Of a DNA stretch of 64,000 nt, positions 57,542-64,000 are shown in pieces. A model generated the notes under the pieces. It saw nothing but the letters and a program-made list of their open reading frames with translations, ran no database searches and had not been told where the DNA came from. The stretch's first letter is position 1. Each line of letters opens with the position of its first letter. The DNA comes from Prevotella histicola JCM 15637 = DNF00424. Lineage in GTDB: Bacteria; Bacteroidota; Bacteroidia; Bacteroidales; Bacteroidaceae. The stretch lies in NCBI RefSeq assembly GCF_000613925.1, contig NZ_BAJX01000006.1, forward strand, positions 62,001 through 126,000. The letters run 5' to 3'. Position numbers and translations under genes: made by a program.

Positions 57542-58102
57542 ATGGTATTACCCGTTTATACATATGGTCAGCCTGTGCTACGTAAAGTTGCAGAGGATAT
57601 TCCTACTGATTATCCAGGACTTCAAGAGCTGATACAAAATATGTTTGAAACCAATACTGCAAGTGACGGTGTTGGGTTAGCTGCACCGCAGATAGGTAAA
57701 TCTATACGTGTGGTTGTGATTGATTTAGATGTGCTTTCAGATTCTTTCCCAGAATATAAGGGCTTTCGTCATGCGTTTATTAATGGTCATATCTTGGAAT
57801 TTGATGATTCTGAGACAGAGACATTAGAAGAAGGTTGTTTGTCTTTACCTGGTATTCATGAGGGAGTAACTCGTGCTAAGCGTATCCATGTGAAATATCT
57901 GGATGAGAATCTGGTAGAACATGATGAGTGGATTGATGGTTATTTAGCTCGTGTTATTCAGCATGAGTTTGATCATCTTGAAGGTCGTATGTTCATTGAT
58001 CACCTCTCTGCATTCCGTAAACAGATGATTAATGGAAAGCTGAAGGCACTATTGCAGGGACGTATTCATTGTAATTATCGTGTGAAGGCTCCACGTAAGT
58101 AA
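57542..58102 (+). CDS. def: Peptide deformylase
   Basis: Removes the N-formyl group from new proteins. It has 186 residues with all three motifs: GVGLAAPQIG, EEGCLSLPG (metal Cys) and QHEFDHLEG (HExxH-like). Type I length. It is 71 bp after ruvX, and the TPR lipoprotein-like gene follows after 4 bp, so these may be one operon. Confidence 0.97.
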   Translation: MVLPVYTYGQPVLRKVAEDIPTDYPGLQELIQNMFETNTASDGVGLAAPQIGKSIRVVVIDLDVLSDSFPEYKGFRHAFINGHILEFDDSETETLEEGCLSLPGIHEGVTRAKRIHVKYLDENLVEHDEWIDGYLARVIQHEFDHLEGRMFIDHLSAFRKQMINGKLKALLQGRIHCNYRVKAPRK

Positions 58103-58106
58103 TACA

Positions 58107-58748
58107 ATGTTGCGTGGTATCGTAGTATTCTTACTATGTTTGTTGACATTACCGTCGGCAGCCCAATATAATATCAAAAAGATGATGGGAGAGGGCAGGC
58201 GGACGCTTGATGAAGGATACTACGTTACTTCCATGCAAATTTTTTCGCGTGTGGTGGCTTTAAAACCGAATCTTTATGAAGCTTGGTATCTCATGGCATT
58301 GTCAAAGTATCATCTTGAGGATTATAAAGGAGCAGCTAATGATTGTCGGCAAGCTTTAGTTTTACAGCCTTATATTGCTGATATCTATGAACTCTATGGG
58401 ATGACTAATATCCGTTTGGAGCGATATGACAGTGCTGTTGTAGCCTATACACATGCAATAGATATTAATACTGATAATCGTGATTATTGGTTTAACCGTG
58501 CTTATTGTTTATATCAGGTCGGTGATAAGAACACTTCACTTTCTCAGTTAGATTATATTCTGAAACGTTGGCCATCCTTTGATGCTGCACTGCAACTTCG
58601 TTCAGATGTTATTGCTGGTCGGAAACCAAGACAACAGGCAAGTAATACGAAGAATCCACAGTTCTATAAGCTCCCAAGTCTACAAGATGATAATCGTAAT
58701 AAGCCTACTTTGATGAGGAATCGTATGCTTACTGATTTGTCTAAGTAA
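58107..58748 (+). CDS. Tetratricopeptide repeat protein
   Basis: A 213-residue exported protein. Signal peptide IVVFLLCLLTLPSAAQ is followed by three or four TPR units (YVTSMQIFSRVVALKPNLYEAW, YKGAANDCRQALVLQPYIADI, YDSAVVAYTHAIDINTDNRDYW). The C-terminus is basic and disordered (KPRQQASNTKNPQFYKLP). TPR proteins are protein-binding scaffolds; the partner is unknown. It starts 4 bp after def. Confidence 0.85.
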   Translation: MLRGIVVFLLCLLTLPSAAQYNIKKMMGEGRRTLDEGYYVTSMQIFSRVVALKPNLYEAWYLMALSKYHLEDYKGAANDCRQALVLQPYIADIYELYGMTNIRLERYDSAVVAYTHAIDINTDNRDYWFNRAYCLYQVGDKNTSLSQLDYILKRWPSFDAALQLRSDVIAGRKPRQQASNTKNPQFYKLPSLQDDNRNKPTLMRNRMLTDLSK

Positions 58749-58840
58749 TTACGTTTCTACAGTAAGTGTTTATCCTTTTACACTTACTATCCTTATTCTT
58801 TATAACTTCCGCTTCTCCTTTTGTGTTTGTGTTAACCATC

Positions 58841-58906
58841 AACACCAGTTGAGTTGATACCTAACTCCTGATGTGCTGATGTGCAACACGACAGGAGCTT
58901 ATGGAG
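58841..58906. repeat. Array H: three 22-bp units (AACACC family)
   Basis: Units begin at 58841, 58863 and 58885, 22 bp apart, with cores AACACCAGTTGAGTTGAT and AACTCCTGATGTGCTGAT. A weaker unit may precede at 58819. It is related to arrays G and C. The rest of the 337-bp gap before thrS holds only the thrS promoter. Confidence 0.75.
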
Positions 58907-59044
58907 CTTATTTCTTAGGGAGGTATGTTTTAATTTTTAGAAGGAGAATACAAGGCATCATAAAGGGTTACACACAGACATATCATCCTTAGGAGTATCT
59001 CTCTAAAAAAATGCCTTTTCTTCCTCATTTTCATAATTAAGTAG

Positions 59045-59052
59045 TACCTTTG
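59045..59052 (+). promoter_or_regulatory. Promoter -7 box of thrS
   Basis: TACCTTTG, followed by CTGCAAC, 33 bp before the ATG. Confidence 0.65.
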
Positions 59053-59085
59053 CTGCAACTTTGATTTATAAAACTAATTTGTAGT

Positions 59086-61035
59086 ATGGTTAAAATCACT
59101 TTCCCAGACGGATCTGTACGTGAGTACGAACAGGGCGTAACTGGTTATCAAATCGCCGAGAGCATTTCGCCGGCTCTCGCCCGTGACGTTGTATCTTGCG
59201 GTGTAAATGGCGAAACAGTAGAGCTCAATCGTCCTATCAATGAGGATGCAACGATAGCTCTTTATAAGTTTGACGATGAGGAAGGTAAGCATACCTTCTG
59301 GCATACTTCTGCCCACCTCCTTGCTGAGGCGTTGCAGGAACTTTATCCTGGTATACAGTTTGGCTTCGGTCCGGCTATTGAAAATGGCTTCTTCTATGAT
59401 GTAATGCTGCCAAACTGTCAGGCAATCTCTGAGAATGATTTCCCAAAGATTGAGGAGAAAATGCGTGAGCTCGCTAAGAAGAATGAGCAAGTTGTTCGTC
59501 GTGATGTTTCTAAAGCTGATGCTGTTAAGGAGTTTACTGCAGACGGACAGGAATATAAGGTTGAGCACATTGTGCAGGATCTTGAGGATGGTACTATCTC
59601 AACATATAGCCAAGGTAGTTTTACCGACCTCTGTCGTGGTCCACACTTGATGTCAACCGGTGCTATTAAGGCTATCAAGATTACGAGTGTTGCTGGTGCT
59701 TTCTGGCGTGGAGATGCTAAGCGTGAGCAGATGACACGTATCTATGGTATCTCTTTCCCAAAGAAAAAGATGCTTGATGAGTATCTCGTTATGCTTGAAG
59801 AGGCTAAGAAGCGCGACCACCGCAAGATTGGAAAGGAGATGGAACTCTTCATGTTCTCTGATCGTGTAGGTAAGGGCCTGCCTATTTGGTTGCCAAAGGG
59901 TACACAGCTTCGTCTGCGTTTGCAGGAGTTATTACGTCGTCTTCTCCGCCCTTACAACTATCAGGAGGTTATCACTCCAGGTATCGGCGGTAAGAACCTT
60001 TACGTAACTTCTGGTCACTATGCTCACTATGGTAAGGATTCTTTCCAGCCAATTCACACTCCTGAGGAGGATGAAGAGTATATGCTTAAGCCAATGAACT
60101 GTCCTCATCACTGTGAGGTTTATGCTTATAAGCCACGTTCTTACAAAGATCTGCCTTTGCGTATTGCTGAGTTTGGTACGGTCTTCCGCTATGAGAAGAG
60201 TGGTGAGTTGCATGGATTGACACGTGTTCGTACGTTTACACAGGATGATGCGCATATCTTTGTTCGCCCAGATCAGGTGAAGGGAGAGTTCGAAAACAAT
60301 ATCGACATTATTCTTAAGGTGTTCAAGACCTTTGGTTTTGATAATTACGAAGCACAGATTTCACTGCGTGATCCTAATGATAAGGAGAAGTATATTGGCT
60401 CTGATGAGGTTTGGGAGGAGAGTGAAGCTGCTATTAAGGCTGCCTGTGAGGAGAAAGGTCTCAAGGCTCGTGTAGAACTTGGTGAGGCTGCTTTCTATGG
60501 TCCTAAGCTCGATTTCATGGTAAAGGATGCTATTGGTCGTCGTTGGCAGCTGGGAACTATCCAGGTTGATTATAACCTTCCGAACCGTTTCAAGCTTGAA
60601 TATACGGCTGAGGATAATACGAAGAAGACGCCTGTGATGATTCACCGTGCGCCATTTGGCTCTCTCGAACGCTTCACAGCTGTACTCATTGAGCACACAG
60701 CGGGTCACTTCCCACTCTGGTTGACGCCTGATCAGGTGGCAATCCTTCCAATTTCTGAGAAGTATAATGATTATGCTCGCAAGGTAAAGGCTTACTTCGA
60801 TGCGCATGAAGTCCGTTCAATCATGGATGATCGTAATGAGAAGATTGGTCGTAAGATTCGTGATAATGAGCTGAAGCGTGTTCCTTACATGGTGATTGTT
60901 GGTGAGAAAGAGGCTGCTGAAGGTCTTGTTTCTATGCGCCAGCAGGGTGGTGGCGAGCAGGCTACCATGACGATGGAGGAGTTTGCTAAGCGCATTAACG
61001 ATGAAGTTGCTGAACAGCTGAAGACATTGGATTAA
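59086..61035 (+). CDS. thrS: Threonyl-tRNA synthetase
   Basis: Class II synthetase of 649 residues. The TGS domain ([20 protein letters not shown]) is followed by the editing domain with [14 protein letters not shown] (HxxxH) and DLCRGPHL. The catalytic core has motif 2 [20 protein letters not shown] and [10 protein letters not shown]. Motif 3 [22 protein letters not shown] and the anticodon-binding domain ([15 protein letters not shown]) complete it. Length is normal. It has its own promoter and is followed by a terminator. Confidence 0.98.
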   Translation: MVKITFPDGSVREYEQGVTGYQIAESISPALARDVVSCGVNGETVELNRPINEDATIALYKFDDEEGKHTFWHTSAHLLAEALQELYPGIQFGFGPAIENGFFYDVMLPNCQAISENDFPKIEEKMRELAKKNEQVVRRDVSKADAVKEFTADGQEYKVEHIVQDLEDGTISTYSQGSFTDLCRGPHLMSTGAIKAIKITSVAGAFWRGDAKREQMTRIYGISFPKKKMLDEYLVMLEEAKKRDHRKIGKEMELFMFSDRVGKGLPIWLPKGTQLRLRLQELLRRLLRPYNYQEVITPGIGGKNLYVTSGHYAHYGKDSFQPIHTPEEDEEYMLKPMNCPHHCEVYAYKPRSYKDLPLRIAEFGTVFRYEKSGELHGLTRVRTFTQDDAHIFVRPDQVKGEFENNIDIILKVFKTFGFDNYEAQISLRDPNDKEKYIGSDEVWEESEAAIKAACEEKGLKARVELGEAAFYGPKLDFMVKDAIGRRWQLGTIQVDYNLPNRFKLEYTAEDNTKKTPVMIHRAPFGSLERFTAVLIEHTAGHFPLWLTPDQVAILPISEKYNDYARKVKAYFDAHEVRSIMDDRNEKIGRKIRDNELKRVPYMVIVGEKEAAEGLVSMRQQGGGEQATMTMEEFAKRINDEVAEQLKTLD

Positions 61036-61090
61036 TTAAAAGTTGATAGTTTTCCCTTCTGCGGTTAACAAAGGAGGGTTTGGAATAAGT

Positions 61091-61124
61091 AAGGAGGATA
61101 TGCTCAAGACGGCATATCCTCCTT
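61091..61124 (+). terminator. Intrinsic terminator of thrS
   Basis: AAGGAGGATATGC pairs with GCATATCCTCCTT and is followed by TTTTG, 55 bp after the stop. Confidence 0.9.
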
Positions 61125-61251
61125 TTTTGTGATGTAAAGTTTGAGGATTTCGCCTGAAAGTTATTTACATTTTGTTTTCTCATTATAGCTTTTTCCTGGT
61201 GTTCTTTATACTTTAAAATCGGTTAGATATGAGCTTCTGGGGAAAAAGTAT

Positions 61252-61449
61252 ATACCTTTTGGGAAAAAAGTATATACTTTTCAGTCAAAACGATGGTACT
61301 TTTCAGTTGAAACGATAGTACTTTTTACTGAAAACGATAGTACTTTTTGGGCAAAACGATAGTACTTTTTGGACAAAACGATAGTACTTTTTGCCTAAAA
61401 CGATAGTACTTTTTGTCTGAAATGATAGTTCTTTTTGATAACATGCTGT
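61252..61449. repeat. Array E: nine 22-bp units, the longest regular array
   Basis: Units begin at 61252, 61274, 61296, 61318, 61340, 61362, 61384, 61406 and 61428, all exactly 22 bp apart. Typical text is GTACTTTTTGGGCAAAACGA, with an internal TTTT-N4-AAAA dyad; the central 4-5 bases vary most. The array lies well past the thrS terminator; the 238 bp between it and the dcp promoter show nothing else. Confidence 0.92.
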
Positions 61450-61687
61450 GTATTAATGAGTTATGAAAAGTGGAGAAAAGTTGCTTGTATTTCCCGTATT
61501 TGAAGCTGATTGTCTGCATCTATGATAGGAACGCAGAAATGGGTATCAAAAATAACAATATTCCTTTACATGGAATAGGCTGGTGTTTATTCTTAAGAAG
61601 GAATAGGAAAAGCAATGGAAAGGTCTTTGTTCCGCCTGTATATCCTTTCTTTTCTGCTATTTTCTTGTAAGCAATCATTATAAATCG

Positions 61688-61695
61688 TATCTTTG
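61688..61695 (+). promoter_or_regulatory. Promoter -7 box of the M3 peptidase gene
   Basis: TATCTTTG, followed by CGGAT, 28 bp before the ATG. Confidence 0.65.
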
Positions 61696-61723
61696 CGGAT
61701 ATTAACACCTAACACCAATTTAA

Positions 61724-63865
61724 ATGAAACAGAACCTTAGAAATGCAGTGATCGCTGCAAGTATTGCCTGCACTGCACTTACAGTACAGGCGCAGACGTC
61801 GAAGGGACGGACTGCACAGATTGTTAGTAACTCGCTTATGAAACAGAGTACATTACCTTTTAATGCTCCTGATTTCAGTCGAATCAAGGAGAATGATTAC
61901 CTTCCTGCTATTCGTGCTGCTATAGCCGAACAGAGGGCAGAGATAAAGAAGATTACAGATAATAAGCAGAAGCCTACCTTCGTCAATACGATTCTTGCTT
62001 ACGAGCGGAGTGGGAAGAACCTGGAACGTGTATCAAATATCTATTATGCACTGGTATCTGCTGATAAGACGCCAGCGATAGAGAAGGCTCAAGGGGAGAT
62101 TGTTCCGCTGATGACCGACTTTGAGAATGAGATAAAATTCAATCAGAAGTTCTTCCAGCGTGTGAAATACGTCTACGATCATGAGTATACAAAACTCACG
62201 GGCGAAGATAAAAAACTGTTGGAAGTGGTTTACAAGAGCTTCACTCATGCCGGTGCATTGCTTCCAAAAGAGAAGATGGCTCGCATGCAGGAGATCAATA
62301 AGGAGCTGGCTAAGCTTCAACAGGAGTTCGGTGATATGCTTCCTAAGGCAGGAAACGAGGCTACTGTATGGGTCAATGACGTAAAAGAACTATCTGGACT
62401 GAGCGAGGCAGGTATTGCACAATGCAAGAAAGACGCCGAGAGCCGCGGTGGTAAAGCGCCTTATTGTATCGTAATTACCAATACAACTCAGCAGCCTATC
62501 CTTGCAAGTCTTGACAACCGACAGTTGCGTGAGCGTGTTTATAATGCTTCAATCCATCGTACGGATGGCACTGGCGCATACAATACCTTCCCAATCATTG
62601 TGAAGATAGCCCGATTGCGCGCAGAGAAGGCGCAGCTGATGGGTAAAAAGAACTACGCTTCTTACTCTCTTGAGAATACAATGGCAAAGAACACAGATAA
62701 TGTTTATGCCTTCCTTCGCCAGCTTATTGCTGCTTATAAACCCAAGGCTGAAGCACAAACAAAGTCAATCGAAGAATATGCACGGAAGACAGAAGGCAAT
62801 GACTTCCATCTTCAGCCTTACGATCGCTTCTATTATTCGGCAAAGATGAAGAAGGATCAGTATAGCTTCTCGGACGATGAAGTGAAACCTTACTTCAATC
62901 TTGACTCTGTTCTTGTGAACGGTATCTTCTATGCTGCCCATCGTGTCTATGGATTGAACTTCCGCGAGCGCAAGGATATCCCAACCTATAACAAGGATAT
63001 GAAGGTGTTTGACGTGCTCGATGCCGATGGAAAGCAGTTAGCCCTCTTCTATTGTGATTACTTCCGTCGCCCGACAAAGCGCGGTGGTGCTTGGATGAGT
63101 GCCTTCCTCAAGCAGAGTTTGGACAGAAATCAAAAGCCATTAATATACAATGTCTGTAACTTCGCAAAAGCTCCAGAGGGTCAACCTACGCTTCTGACAT
63201 GGGACGAAACACAAACAATGTTCCATGAGTTCGGACACGCTCTGCATGGTATGCTCTCTCATTGTAAGTATAATACGTTGAGCGGTACGGCAGTATCTCG
63301 TGATTTTGTTGAGATGCCATCACAGTTCAATGAGTCGTTTGCCAGCATTCCGGAAGTATTCAATCACTATGCACGCCATTATAAAACCAATGAACCAATG
63401 CCTGATGCCTTGAGGGAGAAGATGCTCGGATCATTGAACTTCCTTTCAGCTTATGCATTGGGTGAGAACCTTGCTGCAACATGCCTTGATATGGCTTGGC
63501 ATTGCCTTTCATCTTCAGAAGTCCCAACTGCTGAACAAGCTTCTGCTTTTGAAAAGAAGGTTTTATCAGAGATAGGACTCCTCGATTCACAGATTCCTCC
63601 TCGTTATTCAACCTCTTACTTCAATCATATCTGGGGTGGTGGATATGCTGCTGGATATTATAGTTATCTTTGGAGTGAAGTACTTGCTGTGAATATTGCT
63701 GACTATTTTGAAACTCATGGTGCACTGACACGTAAAGTGGGTGATGACTTCCGCCAAAAGATTCTCTCACGTGGAAATACCCGCGACCTTATGGAGATCT
63801 TCTCAGACTTTACCGGTCTTAAGGCTCCTGATACAAAGGCTTTATTGAAGGCTAGAGGTATGTAA
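61724..63865 (+). CDS. dcp: M3 family peptidyl-dipeptidase (Dcp-like)
   Basis: A 713-residue zinc peptidase with an N-terminal signal (AVIAASIACTALTVQAQ), so it is periplasmic or exported. The zinc site is TMFHEFGHALHGMLS (HEFGH), with the downstream Glu in FVEMPSQFNESFAS. YFNHIWGGGYAAGYYSYLW is the M3 substrate-binding region. It removes C-terminal dipeptides from short peptides (family knowledge), fitting a peptide-fermenting lifestyle. Length and order are normal. Confidence 0.95.
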   Translation: MKQNLRNAVIAASIACTALTVQAQTSKGRTAQIVSNSLMKQSTLPFNAPDFSRIKENDYLPAIRAAIAEQRAEIKKITDNKQKPTFVNTILAYERSGKNLERVSNIYYALVSADKTPAIEKAQGEIVPLMTDFENEIKFNQKFFQRVKYVYDHEYTKLTGEDKKLLEVVYKSFTHAGALLPKEKMARMQEINKELAKLQQEFGDMLPKAGNEATVWVNDVKELSGLSEAGIAQCKKDAESRGGKAPYCIVITNTTQQPILASLDNRQLRERVYNASIHRTDGTGAYNTFPIIVKIARLRAEKAQLMGKKNYASYSLENTMAKNTDNVYAFLRQLIAAYKPKAEAQTKSIEEYARKTEGNDFHLQPYDRFYYSAKMKKDQYSFSDDEVKPYFNLDSVLVNGIFYAAHRVYGLNFRERKDIPTYNKDMKVFDVLDADGKQLALFYCDYFRRPTKRGGAWMSAFLKQSLDRNQKPLIYNVCNFAKAPEGQPTLLTWDETQTMFHEFGHALHGMLSHCKYNTLSGTAVSRDFVEMPSQFNESFASIPEVFNHYARHYKTNEPMPDALREKMLGSLNFLSAYALGENLAATCLDMAWHCLSSSEVPTAEQASAFEKKVLSEIGLLDSQIPPRYSTSYFNHIWGGGYAAGYYSYLWSEVLAVNIADYFETHGALTRKVGDDFRQKILSRGNTRDLMEIFSDFTGLKAPDTKALLKARGM

Positions 63866-63872
63866 AGAAATC

Positions 63873-63911
63873 CCTCTCCCACATTCTCCCTAAAGAGAAG
63901 GGTGGGGGAGG
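63873..63911 (+). terminator. Intrinsic terminator after dcp
   Basis: CCTCTCCCAC pairs with GTGGGGGAGG, with an inner TTCTC/GAGAA stem, and is followed by TGTTTCTTTTT. Confidence 0.8.
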
Positions 63912-63940
63912 TGTTTCTTTTTAGAAGAACTGAAAGGATT

Positions 63941-64000
63941 ATGACGAGAATAAATCTAAAAAGAGTACTTTTTTGGCTGAGTCTGGTATTATTATCAACT
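63941..64000 (+). CDS. Start of an exported protein (runs off window)
   Basis: Only 20 codons are visible: ATG 63941 followed by TRINLKRVLFWLSLVLLST, a basic N-terminus and hydrophobic stretch typical of a signal peptide. GGATT just before the ATG may help initiation. The product cannot be named. Confidence 0.5.
   Translation, partial: MTRINLKRVLFWLSLVLLST

Noticed and set aside
7253..61449. Short repeat arrays as CRISPR
   Set aside because: Units are contiguous and degenerate with 6-8 bp linkers, not 28-36 bp repeats with unique spacers, and no cas gene is present.
1..64000. tRNA, rRNA, tmRNA or other housekeeping RNA genes
   Set aside because: No cloverleaf with GTTCGA-type T-arm or rRNA-like stretch was found by eye; a covariance-model search would settle it.

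Overview
The window looks like chromosomal DNA of a Bacteroidales bacterium, most likely an oral-type Prevotella (genus inferred, not proven). Evidence: many genes are preceded by the Bacteroidetes -7 box TAnnTTTG; the gene set includes GldB, a DUF4954 protein, DUF5689 and OB-fold lipoproteins, BtuB with a BtuG-like propeller, MtaB, a YtxH/holin-like operon and several TonB-dependent receptors. I saw no rRNA, tRNA, CRISPR, intact insertion sequence or prophage.

Layout. 1-7061 (minus): 5' part of class I fumarase, an M16 protease, a DUF4954 protein and hflX. 7366-15263: a probable nucleic-acid scavenging locus (secreted nuclease, OB-fold lipoproteins, TonB-dependent receptor, divergent secreted EEP nuclease) with rpmE embedded. 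15345-24761: glycosylase-like protein, uridine kinase, clpB, secreted flavodoxin, a divergent LigA, a Nudix hydrolase and NhaD. 24859-28188 (minus): B12 uptake operon with a cobalamin riboswitch, BtuB and BtuG-like lipoprotein. 28582-35440: GNAT, SemiSWEET, small membrane proteins, a UvrD-type helicase with an internal DEDDh exonuclease, TagI, a second exonuclease and an HU-like protein. 35513-43587: pheS, a DUF4348 lipoprotein, murB, a PhnP-like hydrolase, mtaB, a glycosyltransferase and gldB. 44290-48516: five tandem paralogues followed by an overlapping radical-SAM gene. 48603-64000: alpha-2-macroglobulin, ispH, a small envelope operon, SPOR protein, ruvX, def, a TPR protein, thrS, an M3 peptidase and the start of a further exported protein.

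Two things stand out. First, the 44290-48516 cluster: each paralogue has a conserved N-terminal cysteine domain, an internal signal-like segment, a carboxypeptidase-regulatory-like domain, a variable segment and a basic tail, and a radical-SAM gene is translationally coupled to the last copy. Second, eight intergenic regions each carry a short array of imperfect palindromes repeated every 22 bp (21 bp in one). The repeat sequence differs between most loci, but the geometry is the same.

Sequence quality caution: eight genes (M16 protease, DUF5689 protein, EEP nuclease, clpB, btuB, pheS, the fourth paralogue, alpha-2-macroglobulin) are each broken by one frameshift, and every one is repaired by adding a single base, often in a homopolymer. 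That pattern points to base undercalling, so these are annotated as whole genes. ispH is different: it carries extra sequence of roughly 130 bp of length 3n+1.
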